Origin: Chara braunii
Lineage: Eukaryota > Streptophyta > Charophyceae > Charales > Characeae
Direction: 5' to 3'
NCBI GenBank assembly: GCA_003427395.1
Contig: BFEA01000130.1
Location: 1,426,052 to 1,454,456, forward strand
Length of the DNA: 28,405 bases
Part shown: piece by piece, positions 1 to 9,578 of the stretch
Layout of the letters: the number at the start of each line of letters is the position of its first letter
Position numbering within the stretch: position 1 is the first letter of the stretch
Made by a program: the position numbers and the translations under genes
Notes under the pieces: model-generated
Seen by the model: the letters and a program-made list of their open reading frames with translations, nothing else
Told to the model about the DNA's origin: nothing
The model's database searches: none

Positions 1-88
<88 letters not shown>
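1..88. repeat. (GA)n microsatellite
   Basis: Uninterrupted GA dinucleotide run at the left edge, at least 44 units. It is cut by the window boundary, so the full length is unknown. Confidence 0.98.
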
Positions 89-90
<2 letters not shown>

Positions 91-760
91 CCAAGAGTGA
101 GAGATGGGGAAGTGTGTGATGAGCTTCTTTTTCTATCCCTCTAAGCCATTTTGATTCTTTTTTTTTCTTTTGAAAAAAGGCTTCAATCTATTGGTGGGGA
201 GCATCACCTGCTGGAAAACGGGTCCAGCGTCCCTTTGAACACAATAATAACCAAAATTTGACAGAGCAAAACCATATCCTCCCACCACATTTTACCGTAA
301 CCAGCTAAGCAACTAGCTCAGTGCCTCTTCACCCAACCGGGTGCCAACAAAACTTGGTTACCTAGCACTTTACCAGATGCATCAATCTGTGAGAAAGACT
401 TATTCCAAACCTAGTCAAAGATCAATCCATACCAAGAGGCAGGAACAAGGCAGTTACAAGGGGGGGGAGGAAATCAGGGAATTCAGAGAGAGGTCTGAGG
501 GGATAGTGGGATCCACAACACTTCACTCATTAAAACACAACGGTAGTTCCTTTTGACGGGGTGTAGATCATTGTCATGCCCTCCTTCCCATATTACTCTT
601 CCTAACCTCCCACCGTGATCCCCTCCCAACCAGCTTTTGTTAAAACGAGTGATGTGGTACCAGATATCATTTTGGAATGATAAGTGAATAATTTTTTCTT
701 TTAAATGTTGTCATTTAATAGTGATTTCTGTTTGAATCTGTTGTTTGATAGTTTGAAGTT
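89..760. other. Noncoding flank left of the LINE
   Basis: No supported gene. It holds one copy of a dispersed hairpin repeat (179-233, listed separately) and an A/T-rich patch. The LINE's 3' untranslated region may lie here, because the LINE reads leftwards, but I could not find a clear poly(A) end. Confidence 0.5.
179..233 (-). repeat. Dispersed hairpin repeat, copy A
   Basis: Read on the minus strand it starts GGGACGCTGGACCCG and runs on through a stretch close to CACCAATAGATTGAAGC. The same block of about 55 bp recurs at 8440-8494 and 9525-9578. The GCTGG and CCAGC arms can pair across a 9-nt loop (210-214 with 224-228). Confidence 0.75.
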
Positions 761-779
761 TCTATAAAATCTGGTCCAT

Positions 780-1338
780 CCAAGCGGTCATTTTCCATCT
801 CATAAGTACAACTTCTTGTCCAGATAGCCCAGATGATAGTCTTTCGTCCAATTACAAAAAGATTAGTAGTAAATTCATCCGCTTGATCAGGAAACCAGGA
901 CTCCAGGAGGAGAGCTCTCCAATCCCAAAGTCAAGGCAAAGAGGTACCTGACTGATTCCAGATCCTATCCCACCATCTCCAGAGCCAAACTGACCCTGGA
1001 TGTTGAAGGAAAATATACTCTATTGTTTCCAGAATGATCTTGGAAGGGAATGCAGATTTGCAAAATTTGAACCATGGGAAAACAATACCTTTTTGTTCAA
1101 GGGATGTCCTATCAATGATCCAATAATTAGCGCGAAGACACCGATGAACAATTTGTCATTGTAATGAGGTTAAATTGGTAGGTTTGGATTTAATTATTTG
1201 GAACCATTTGACACTCCTTAGGTCATCCATACCTATATTAAGATGCTTATGCCACCTCTCTCTTATACAATGCTTTAGATGAAATTTAGGATGGCGCATT
1301 CTATATGTGGCTTTGACTGAGAGGGTAAGAAGATTCAT
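780..1338 (-). pseudogene. LINE C-terminal zf-RVT-like region
   Basis: A short frame (1156-1338) continues leftwards as a broken frame with a Cys-x-x-Cys-Leu-Arg-Ala-Asn stretch and then FCKSAFPS, ILETIEYIFLQHPG and SVWLWRWW. Plant LINEs end with a zf-RVT domain of the form C-x-x-C, E-T-x-x-H, C, then V-W. Here the ET and VW elements are visible, but the second Cys, the His and the last Cys appear replaced (Ser, Tyr and His by eye), consistent with decay. Confidence 0.65.
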
Positions 1339-1690
1339 AGGATGTATTTGTCCTTGTCTTCCTGGAGGCGTCTAAGTCCAAAAGACGGGATCGAATGGAA
1401 GATGGGAAATAGGAGTATCAGGTTTGAAGGCAAGCCACTTATCCTTATCCTTCAAGACTCTAATCCGCATAAGCAGATTAAAAGAAGACCATGTAATATT
1501 GTCTCATTGATTCTACACCAGATATCCATCCTCTTGAATATTAAATATTGATAAAAGAATTTGGTTTGGATTATGAATCTCAATTATATTCCCAACTATA
1601 CCTTGTTGATTAAGAAGGGCAACCCGGTCCCCCTCAAGGAGCTTGGGACCCTTCCGTAGGATTCTGATCCAATCCAGGGGATTAATTCAA

Positions 1691-2056
1691 TTATTTTATC
1701 AAGGGTTGCTCTCTGGTGATGATTGTATCTACGACGAATATGGAGATCTTCTGCGGAACATCAGTCCCTCTTCTCTTGATTCCAAATGTCCTTATCCTTA
1801 TGACCTCTCTCTTGATCCAACTGTTCCATGGGGTATCCATGCAGTGAAGGACACATCCTTGCCCATCCCTCATATTAAACTTATTGTTAAATAAAGGTTG
1901 CTGACAAACCTCTTCCCGTCTCTCCGGGGGTACCTTGTCTGTTATGGGCAACTTTCTCCAATTTTTTATTAAGGTTGTCCAAAACGGGTCCCTGCTGAGA
2001 TCCCTTGTTACTGCTTGTCTATCTGAGAGATCTTGCTGGTTCGGATCCCCAATCAA
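1691..2056 (-). pseudogene. LINE ORF2 post-RT region
   Basis: A 121-residue frame in line with the RT core on the same strand, at the position where plant LINEs carry a connecting domain between RT and the C-terminal zinc-binding region. It has no diagnostic motif of its own. A short stretch of broken sequence (2057-2311) separates it from the RT core. The assignment rests on position, strand and length. Confidence 0.55.
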
Positions 2057-2311
2057 TCGTCTAGGTAGAGGCCAGGCCAGGTTTTATAGCCACATTAGGG
2101 GATCTATGTGACCAGGGACGACTGGGGCCAGCCTTTTATCTGTTCGAAAGCGAGGGGAGACCAGGGGGTGGAAGGATTAAAAATGAGACGTTTAATCCAT
2201 TGGAGACAAATGACAGTTGTTTGTGTATGAGGATCAATAATTCCTAGACCCCCTTTGGATTTAGATTGGATTATGGAAGACCAGACAACCCTGCTAATAA
2301 CATTTTGTAGA

Positions 2312-3142
2312 TCATGCTTTCCCTGCCACTAGTTGTCTCTTGAATAGCGTAAGATTGCCCTTATCTAGAGGCCAGAAAACACATTTATACCAGATTGAGG
2401 CTAGTACTACATTATTAATAATTAGAGTTTTAGCAAATAAGGATGTATGTTTATCCTTCCACAAGTCTAATTTCAGTGAAGCTTGTGGGAGGATCCCTTC
2501 ATTAGACGTGGAGGGTTTACCTGTGATTGAAAGTGACACACCCAAGACTCTGATTGGCTCATTATCTTGAGCCCACTTAATACGAAGGGATTCAGGGGAT
2601 CTGACTCCTTGATCATGGATCCACCATTCTAGTTTTTTGTTACCCCAATTTACCTTCATATCTGAGAGTCTACAAAATGTGTCAATTAATCTCTTGATAG
2701 CATCTAGATTTGATTGAGATGCGTCTATCATAAGGGAGAGGTCATCTGCAAAGAGAGAACATACCGGAACTGCCTCCTCAGGGATTGAAGCAATCAGGAT
2801 ACGCTTAATGTGTTTATGTTGTCTTATGTTTGTTACGAGGGCTTCCATAATAATCACAAACAGACGTGGTGTGATGGGGTCTCCTTGCCTTACTGATCTC
2901 TGAAGAGATATTGGGGGAGTTACGCTAACATTAATCATAACTCTAGTCGTGGCGTTTCTATGAAAAATATTAATCCGTCTTCTAAAATTTGGACCACAAT
3001 TAAACTTTTCCAGACATTTGTCAAGAAAGAACCAGTCCACATGATCATATGCTTTCTCAAAGTCCATGAATATGAAAGTTGCATTACACTTTGACTGACG
3101 AGAAAGCTTGATGAGTTCATTTATAAGTAGAATATTTATCAT
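2312..3142 (-). pseudogene. LINE reverse transcriptase core
   Basis: A 276-residue frame that holds the catalytic core. MDFEKAYDHVDW (about residues 26-37) is RT motif A with the first catalytic Asp. SVRQGDPITPRLF (about 83-95) is the RQGDP-P-LF motif B. SLFADDLSLMI (about 128-138) is motif C with both catalytic Asp residues kept. The later LGVSLSITGKPS and LFAKTLIINNVVLASIWY stretches fit the thumb region. All three catalytic aspartates survive, so this piece is better preserved than the endonuclease, although it is cut off from the rest of the protein by frameshifts. Confidence 0.93.
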
Positions 3143-3266
3143 GCATATTCCTCCCTTGAATAAAACCTGTTTGAGAAGGATGGATAATATCTACTATGAA
3201 CTTATTCAGGCGATTTGTAAGGGTTTTGGAGACTAACTTATAAACAACCGTTAAAAGAGTAATGGG

Positions 3267-3482
3267 TCAATAATTCCTTATGTTATATTTGTCACCCTTC
3301 TTATAGAGTCGTGACAACACACCTTGACCAACTATCTCCCCCATTTCACCTGAAACCCAAACAGCCTGGTAGAAATCCATAAGGTCTTGGGAAATAAAGT
3401 CCCAAAGGGTCTCCAAAAACTCTTTAGGAAGACCATCAATCCAGGAGTTTTTTCCTCTTTCATCATTACAAGAGCGGTCCAT
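3267..3482 (-). pseudogene. LINE reverse transcriptase, frame-shifted continuation
   Basis: This frame resumes the RT domain after a shift near 3440. It carries IDGLPKEF followed by LSRLYKKGDKYNIRNY, which corresponds to the D-G-x-P-x-E-F and I-x-L-I-P-K-x-x-x-x-x-x-x-x-N-Y/W-R-P-I motifs that open the fingers of LINE RTs. It breaks off again immediately after the N-Y, before the core at 2312-3142. Confidence 0.78.
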
Positions 3483-3829
3483 ATTTCTTCTTTGGACAAA
3501 GGTAATTCTAATTGATCCCTCTGGTGAGAAGTGAGTGCCTTGGAAAGCGGGATGAGGAACTCATCTACTTCTTTAGTTCTTTGATCCAAAGAGATTTCCC
3601 TATTTTCTGACAGGAAGAGCTCCTTAAAGAAATTCCGGACAATTTTCGTGCATCCCGCAGTAGTCGAGACAAGCGGTCCATTGAGAGCTTGAGGATGCGC
3701 TAGAGCCTCAATGACATTCCTACCAGACCGAACTTTGGCCATGGTAAAAAATCTAGCGTCCATAACTCCTTTCGTCAGATGTTTACTAATTTTCCCCCAA
3801 ATCCTCATACCCTGCCACCTAAATTCCAT
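3332..3829 (-). pseudogene. LINE reverse transcriptase, N-terminal region
   Basis: A frame of 165 residues. The early part (FRWQGMRIWGKISK, then a phrase with MDARFF) is the linker before RT. Around residues 117-135 it has the pattern W-T-A-L-x-M-M-K-E-E-K-T-P-G, matching the A-L-x-x-M-x-x-x-K-A-P-G-x-D-G region that opens RT in LINEs. The frame then shifts, and the homology continues in the overlapping frame 3267-3482. An in-frame TAA lies a few codons upstream near 3865. Confidence 0.8.
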
Positions 3830-4078
3830 GAGAGAAAGTAATTTAGCTTCCAGTTCTTGTATTTCTTAGGCCAATTCATTTGATAGGACTGGGTCACTGT
3901 CGTTGTCATCTAAATCTTGTAATTGATGAATCCGTTGGTAGATTAAGGTCTCAGAAGAATGATGTTCTTTTGCTAATAGTTTCGAGTATTCGTGACATTT
4001 ACAGCTTAAGAAAAGTAATTCATTATTGAACCATTGCACTTCGTTACCTATGATAGTCTTTTGATTTTTTCAAAAGGA

Positions 4079-4261
4079 CTATACATCCTTGAGATATGCT
4101 CTGAATGATTCATTCTTGAGGTGGACAGTATCGAGTTTATAAAAACATTTTCCCTTATCAGACTTTTTTCCAAAGGAAAGAATGGCTCCACACATTGTGT
4201 GATCTAGACCAGGGATGGGGCTTTGAGGAAAAAATTTTGCTACCTGAAGCGCGCCTTCCAA
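4079..4261 (-). pseudogene. LINE endonuclease C-terminal piece
   Basis: Short frame continuing the endonuclease. It opens with a segment near-identical to the end of the previous frame (E-G-A-L-Q/H-V-A-K/N) and then shows SPIPGLDHT, the expected SDH-like end of the domain. The repeated start shows that a segment of the gene was duplicated between the two pieces. Downstream it leads towards the reverse transcriptase. Confidence 0.7.
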
Positions 4262-4807
4262 TTCATCCGAAAGGAGGATGAGATCTATTCATGATCTGGT
4301 GGTCGATCTAGCCTGATTCTTTCGAAAACACGTGAATGACCGCTGGGCTTGATTCAAGCGTCTGAAGGAGTCGAAAAGATTTAAAGTGTAATATTGTATA
4401 TAAGAAGGACAAAGATTTGTAATATTGTATCTATCAAGTGAATGACTGCTGGGCTGGATTCAAACGTGATTTTTCACGCTGGGCTGGATTCAAGCAGAAA
4501 TTTTTCATGCTTGAATCCAGCCCGATGGTAGACAGAGATTTCTAATATTGTATCAATCAGACTCATCTGATTCTATATAAGAAGGACATAGATTTGTAAT
4601 ATTGTATCTATCAAGTGATTTATCTGGAGCAACACTGAAGTCGTTGGGCTGGATTCAAGCGTGAAAAATATTTGCTACATGAAGCGCGCCTTCCAATTCC
4701 TTATGTACAAAATTAGCTATGAGGAACTCATCTGATTCTATATAAGAAGGACAGAGATTTGTAATATTGTATCTATCAAGTGATTTATCTAGAGCAACAC
4801 TGAAGTC
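4244..4807. repeat. Local rearrangement inside the LINE
   Basis: The string TGAAGCGCGCCTTCCAATTC occurs at 4244-4263 and, with one difference in its flank, at 4678-4697. A second segment of about 45-80 bp containing GATTTGTAATATTGTATC occurs three times (about 4396-4441, 4559-4633, 4725-4807). Between them lie copies of GGGCTGGATTCAAGC at 4345 (variant), 4451 (variant), 4481 and 4646, and an inverted copy at 4508-4523. The 4481-4496 and 4508-4523 copies form a perfect 16-bp hairpin with an 11-nt loop. Confidence 0.85.
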
Positions 4808-5323
4808 CCCTGCTATTATAACCGGAATACCAACAGGGAAAATAAGAGGGATAAATTCCAGGAAGCGCTGACAATCGCCAACCTCATTTGGACCATACAC
4901 ACAAAGGATACCTACAATTTCTAGTTCTAACATAGCCAAAACAAAGACCCACCTGCCTTCTACCTTATCAACATCCCAATAGATGACCTCCACCCTGGAG
5001 GTAGGTGGGATCCAGATAGCAACTCCCGCACTCCCTGGCCTAGGAGCATACACTCTGAAAGCGGTAAACGACCAAATTTGATTGTGACAATAATTATGTT
5101 GATCCGAGTCCATAAGATGAGTCCCCTGAATACAAATGACATCCGGCCACTCCCTCCCTCCTATGCCTTTTAGTTGATCATAGATTGCTTGTTTTTTAGA
5201 GAACTTAGCAGATGCGAGACCATTGACGTTCAGAGATCTGATATCCAGGTCTACATTCCTTCTGAATAATTTCCATGTATTATCCTTATTATAAAGGGCA
5301 TCAATTATTCTAGAATAATCCAT
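4655..5323 (-). pseudogene. LINE ORF2 endonuclease domain (APE-like), N-terminal part
   Basis: A 222-residue reading frame with an N-terminal LNVNGL motif (about residues 33-38), ICIQGTHL (about 63-70), VYGPNE, and IIAGDFSVALD (about 168-178). These match motif positions of APE-type LINE endonucleases, which nick the target DNA. In the family the second motif is normally a Q-E-T-H pattern with a catalytic Glu, and the later motif is G-D-F-N. Here Gly and Ser stand at those two positions, so the domain is probably inactive. The frame ends within the rearranged segment before the usual H-x-P/I-x-D-H end of the fold, which is picked up again at 4079-4261. Confidence 0.85.
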
Positions 5324-5360
5324 TCAATCCATAACTAAAAAAGCGACTGCCAATGAGACC

Positions 5361-5916
5361 CATCAATCAAAGGGTACGGAGAAGGGGAGGGGAAAAAGAC
5401 AACCATTGATCAACACCCGAGGAGAGCAAATGAAAACATACAAGTCAACATAAAACAATCCCAGGAGATGCACAAGATTCAATCGTGGATGACCATCTAA
5501 TCAACTCGAACAACAAGGAGGAATACAGTCATACATCGATCTCTGAAAAGAGAAAATCACAAGTCTGAATGCCGATCCAGAAGGAAAAAGAGGGTGACTC
5601 GTCGACTCGCGCCGTCTTCTTTCTTTCCGAGCAAATTTGGTATTCGGCGCGAGTGGCAAGTCACCCTCTTTTTCCTTTCTGGATCGGCATTCACACTTGG
5701 ATCGGCATTCACACTTGTGATTTGCTCTTTTCGAAGATTGATGTATGGTTGTATTCCTCCTTGCTGTTCGAGCTGATTAGATGGTCATCCACGATTTAAT
5801 CTTGTGCGTCTCCTGGGATTGTTTTATGTTGACATGTATATTTTCATTTGCTCTCCTCGGGTGTTGATCAATGGTTGTCTTTTTCCCCTCCCCTTCTCCA
5901 TTCCCTTTGATTGATG
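5361..5916. repeat. Long inverted repeat (foldback)
   Basis: The left arm (5361-5613) and right arm (5646-5916) are reverse complements over most of their length, with a 32-nt spacer. Outer ends pair CATCAATCAAAGGG with CCCTTTGATTGATG. Inner ends pair around GGTGACT and ACTCGCGCC. The right arm has an extra tandem copy of GATCGGCATTCACACTTG. The left arm starts only about 38 bp upstream of the LINE endonuclease frame. A transcript of this segment would form a long double-stranded RNA. Confidence 0.9.
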
Positions 5917-6281
5917 AGTCTGATTGATTGATCCTCGACGATTGCAATGAGCCTTGTGTGATTTCGGACTGATTGGCCAAGGAAGTGTTGCAGGAACCTT
6001 GATTCAGAACTAGATGCATGGAACGACGTTCAATGATTTTTTTATTTAAAAAAAAAAAAATCATTTCGATGCCTAAAAATAACTTTTGTTTTCTGATTTA
6101 TTTTTTTTATGAGTTCTGTATGATGTGAGGTACATGGCTTTCAATTTTGGAGTCATTTTGCTAAGGCAAAAAAAAATGAAAAATCGCCAAAAATGGCGGT
6201 ATCAAATCGTGTTCGCTCACTAATTTCAATTCTTTTTTTACTTTTTTCTATTTTCTGTTTTCTATTTTTGTTTTCCAATTT
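5917..6281. other. Noncoding AT-rich spacer
   Basis: No supported gene. It contains a poly(A) run near 6049-6060. Open frames here are produced by low-complexity sequence. Confidence 0.5.
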
Positions 6282-6353
6282 GGTAACGAATTTAGATGTA
6301 ATGCTGAGGCAAATGTTGTTTATTTTATTTTTTTTCATAACATATGTTTGTTT

Positions 6354-6390
<37 letters not shown>
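6282..6390. repeat. T-tailed short repeat, copy 1
   Basis: A block beginning GGTAACGAATTTAGATGTAA, continuing through AGGCAAATGTTGTTTATTTT and ending in a 33-T run (6358-6390). A close relative lies at 20190-20276 in the same orientation and also ends in a long T run. Confidence 0.7.
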
Positions 6391-6392
<2 letters not shown>

Positions 6393-6490
6393 CCGCGCGG
6401 AATTCAACTTCGCGTTCGGTCCCGTTCATTGAACGCGCGTGCATTCCGTTCAATTTCTGAACGGAAAACCCGCGTTCAATGAATGCGCGG
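6391..6490. repeat. GC-rich cluster of CGTTCA/TGAACG palindromes
   Basis: Repeated GTTCATTGAACGCGCG-like words, including the hairpin CCGTTCA-ATTTC-TGAACGG. A related cluster of GAACG/CGTTC words is at about 19990-20080. Both lie beside a T-tailed repeat. No coding function is seen. Confidence 0.6.
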
Positions 6491-6902
6491 TTTCACAGTC
6501 TGGAGCAAGTCGCTTGTTGCTTCATTTGATCGACATTTCGGATCTTGTCTTTGTTGTCTCTAATGATTGATGTGTGGTTGCTTCTTCCACCTTGCTCCTC
6601 CCTCTATGTGGACGAGCCACGTTGATTGGTTAATTGCTTGCGATCAAATTTTGTATGATTTTGAGGCATGAACGATCACCCCCTTTCATTTGTTTCTGCA
6701 TACATGAAACTGGATGCATGGATGTTGGATATTTTTTTGCCTAAATTAAATAAGTATGCTAGGTGATCAGATGTCTGTCTCGCAGTAGGACTATTCGGTT
6801 AACTTAACGGGCCAGCGCATATGAAACGCGGGTAATTGGTTTCTTTTTCTATCGAACAGAAGGGCAGGCCCTGTGCACACACGTGTAAGCTCGACTGGAA
6901 GA
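6491..6902. other. Region upstream of the unknown ORF
   Basis: No gene seen. If the ORF at 6903 is expressed, its promoter would lie here, but I could not identify a convincing TATA box or start site. Confidence 0.4.
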
Positions 6903-7562
6903 ATGCGGCCTACACGCGTGTCTGCAGAGCCTGTACTCGGCCCAACTTTTCCGAATGACCGAGTTTTCGCCTCACCCCGCAGCATAAACATCGAAGTCCC
7001 TTTTCGTATTACTGACCGCGAGTGTCTGAGGGATCAGGAATTCCAGGAATATTGGGAGCACGTGTGTCTGTCGGCACGGCCAAGGGGAGAACTTCCCGAA
7101 TTTCCATACCCGGTGGGAAATGAACGTATCTGCGAGTGGGATATCAACCGAGCCCGAGAGCGCATTCCCCACCACCCTGAATTCCCCAGCTCGTACACGT
7201 GCCACCTTGTCGCGGAACCGGGAATAATTATTCTGGAAACCGAGCTCCCTCCCTACCACCGCATACTGCCTTTCCATTCGTTGACCATCATCCCCTGGCG
7301 TGCAATCGCTCCGTATTGGGCCCATCCCCCGTGCTCGGAGTGCTTACAGGATCACGAGTACCGAGCCTTCGACTTCATCCGGCGAACTCGCTCGGAGGAG
7401 GAGGGACGGGCACACAACCTTCGGTTGAGACCGGCCGCGTTCGACTCCGAGGCCTGCGACGATCGACGCCGACAGGTGATCAACCAGCGAGATAGCCATA
7501 GCGTCCCAACGGTCCACGAGATACGAGTCCTACCCAGACGACAGAACCAATGGAGGCGGTAG
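6903..7562 (+). CDS. Unknown repeated protein family, intact copy 1
   Basis: Open for 219 codons from the ATG at 6903; the frame is open further upstream to a GTG at 6873. I do not recognise the family and give no function. Blocks shared with the copies at 22929-24051 are a Pro/aromatic N-terminal patch, an ERICEW-like word, PPYHRILPF then IIPWRAIAPYW (about residues 116-139), SECLQDHEYR (about 145-154), RRTRSEE, and QRDSHSVP (about 195-202). The protein is charged and Arg-rich, with no signal peptide or membrane segment seen. Between this copy and copy 3, differences are mostly at third codon positions, which argues that it once was, or still is, translated. ECLRD near residue 40 and ECLQD near 146 suggest two diverged internal repeats. 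It could be a domesticated or mobile-element gene, and introns cannot be excluded. Confidence 0.6.
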   Translation: MRPTRVSAEPVLGPTFPNDRVFASPRSINIEVPFRITDRECLRDQEFQEYWEHVCLSARPRGELPEFPYPVGNERICEWDINRARERIPHHPEFPSSYTCHLVAEPGIIILETELPPYHRILPFHSLTIIPWRAIAPYWAHPPCSECLQDHEYRAFDFIRRTRSEEEGRAHNLRLRPAAFDSEACDDRRRQVINQRDSHSVPTVHEIRVLPRRQNQWRR

Positions 7563-7621
7563 CCCCGCCTCCCTAAGCATAACGCATGACTTTGATCCCC
7601 ACCTATCCTCCTCCTGCATTC

Positions 7622-7790
7622 ACATCTCTGAAACTTGTCACAGGAGATCTCAGTTCCGAGCTGGGACTCCACCCCCACTATCCAAAAATCCTTGGCACAC
7701 ACCCTTTTCGCGCTTCCAGGCCCTTCCCACTCCGATCAGGAAGTTGCACCGGGCGTGAGCCTTGAGGCTGGGCGTCACAGTGCTTTCATT
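7622..7790 (+). repeat. Conserved 3' flank of the unknown family, copy 1
   Basis: About 165 bp lying about 60 bp after the stop codon, with landmark words CACAGGAGATCT, AAAATCCTTGGCACAC, TTCCAGGCCC and GGGCGTCACA. The same block follows copy 3 on the minus strand (22786-22925), and a shorter relative follows copy 2 (about 23300-23400). Its conservation in position suggests it is part of the repeated unit. Confidence 0.8.
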
Positions 7791-8439
7791 GCCTTCCGGT
7801 TTGTTTTGCCGGCACGTGTTTTCTTAGGCCTGTTCTAAACTCGTTTGTCCGGCGGATGCCATTGCCCCCCCCAAAAGAACTCTGATGGTCATCGGATGTG
7901 CATTGAGATCAAATTTCACAATAGAGTCATCTGTAAGTGAAAATTGTTTATTCGTTTCTAATGACCTGATAGCCAGCGGGAGGAATCTCGTTGATGCCAA
8001 ACAGCCCAAAACAGGGAATAAAAAGGGACAAAAAGAAATGGGGTAACTTCAGTAGAGCCAATTCATCTCATGTCTCAAACCCCTTAAACTTCATATTCAC
8101 TTCGCAAACACACCCACACCCACACCCACACACACACACACACACACACACAAGAAAGAAACAGGCTGATTCGACAAATGAATACATCCTGTTTGGGGGA
8201 CAGACGGTTTTGGGGGCTTCAAGCCTCGAGATGGGTGCGGATTCAGGGAAGGGGAATAAATACCATCGCCCGTAGAATGGACACAATTAAAGCTCATTTA
8301 TTCATTGATAAATTGATCTATTTATTGATAAGTTTATTGACGTATGTATCTAGTTATTGAATTGGACAAGTTACGGTAGTTCTAATCCTCCAGACATTCT
8401 CAGATGTTGTTCTGTAAATAGCCTGTACTTGCTCCTCAT
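7791..8439. repeat. Noncoding stretch with a CA microsatellite
   Basis: No gene seen. The (CA)n tract spans 8108-8152 and begins as an ACACCC variant. The rest is mixed sequence. Confidence 0.8.
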
Positions 8440-8494
8440 GGGACACTGGACCCGTTTTCCAGCAGATGCTGCTCCTCACTAATAGATTGGAGCC
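8440..8494 (+). repeat. Dispersed hairpin repeat, copy B
   Basis: Starts GGGACACTGGACCCG and continues to AATAGATTGGAGCC. It matches copies A (179-233, minus) and C (9525-9578) over about 55 bp. The CTGG/CCAG stem is kept. Confidence 0.8.
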
Positions 8495-8700
8495 ATCTGC
8501 CACGTGAGCCTACTAGTGAAGGATGCTCGTACGACCCCACCTGTAACCCTAGGTGGATGTTAAGCCAAAAAATGATAATGGAAAAAAAACGGTACTTCTA
8601 GTCAATCGTCAGGTTGAAACGGTATTTCTCGGCAGTGTGAGGCCCCCCTACCGGTAGGAGAGAGGAGACCTGAAGAGCGACCAGGTGACTCTGTGATCAC

Positions 8701-8775
8701 ACAACTGTGGGTGTGTGGTGCAGGTGTGGGTGTGGGTGTGGGTGTGGCTGAGGGTGCGTGTGCGTGTCTGCATGT
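8701..8775. repeat. GT-rich imperfect microsatellite
   Basis: GTGGGTGT-type repeats with interruptions. It opens spurious frames on the plus strand. Confidence 0.85.
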
Positions 8776-9524
8776 GTATCGGGTGCGTTCGCGAGTTTCA
8801 TCGGATGCCTCAAGCCTGCATCTTCATGTTCTTTGTTGGTACTGCACCTGGAAGGCCCCTAGCGGGGCGATACGTGGAAGGAAGAATCCGTTGTTACGTG
8901 TGTTACCCACATGGGGTGCGCGACTGCAACTAGTCTGTGGCAGTGTGTGTGGAGGATGCAGCGGGTGGGGTGGCTTAGAGGCGTTTCTATCGGAAGGACA
9001 ATTCTTTCTTTCTTTCTTCTTTTTGTCTGCAACAGCAAGAAAATCGAAGGATTGCTTTTTCCGGTGAGGTTGGTTCTGAGAGTGTGCTATCCTTTTCTTG
9101 GAACCTTGTGTTCTCTCTGGCCACTTTAGGCTGGAGCGATGGTTGAGTGGAGTTAGGCAGTGTTAGTGTAGATTAGGAATAACACCAAGCGCAGCTGCAT
9201 CGCATTGGATTGCATTTCAACCTTATTGCTGATCCTCAGACTTCAAGGATCACGAAACTCAATGTGTTATGCATGAGTTTTGAGAGGGTATAGGGTCTTA
9301 AGGGCTCAAAGGGCTTAAAGGGTTTAAAGGGACAGACATAGCAATAACGAGCAGGAGGGCTGCTGCATAGGGCTGGGCTAACAGAAAAGGGGCGCTCCAA
9401 GAAAGGATTGGTCACGGGTGATATTGGCAGCTCCATGGGACAATGGAGCCCCAGGCTGAGACAGAAACGAGCACAGTCCTAGGAAACAACAAACAGCATT
9501 CTCTGTGTTATAAGATGTATCAAT
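8776..9524. other. Noncoding stretch, no gene seen
   Basis: Mixed sequence. A run of AAGGGCTTAAAGGG-type words lies at about 9298-9330. I see no conserved coding signal. Confidence 0.5.
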
Positions 9525-9578
9525 GGGACGCTGGTCCCGGTTTCCAGCAGGTGCCGCTCCCCACCAATAGATGGAGCA
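9525..9578 (+). repeat. Dispersed hairpin repeat, copy C
   Basis: Starts GGGACGCTGGTCCCGG and runs through CACCAATAGATGGAGC. Same block as copies A and B. Confidence 0.8.

Larger units (their letters stand above)
760..5323 (-). mobile_element. Degenerate LINE retrotransposon, minus strand
   Basis: Reading right to left there is an APE-type endonuclease, a linker, a reverse transcriptase with FADD and RQGDP motifs, and a C-terminal region resembling the zf-RVT domain of plant LINEs. This domain order is typical of L1/RTE-like plant non-LTR elements, which copy themselves by target-primed reverse transcription. The reading frame is broken at several points, including shifts near 3480, between 3142 and 3267, and a stop near 3865, so the copy is dead. 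The ends are approximate: no target-site duplication or poly(A) tail was identified, and no ORF1 was recognised upstream of 5323. The element also carries an internal rearrangement at 4244-4807. Confidence 0.88.

Noticed and set aside
8068-8297. Cys/Val-rich small proteins on the minus strand
   Set aside because: They are translations of the CA microsatellite at 8108-8152.
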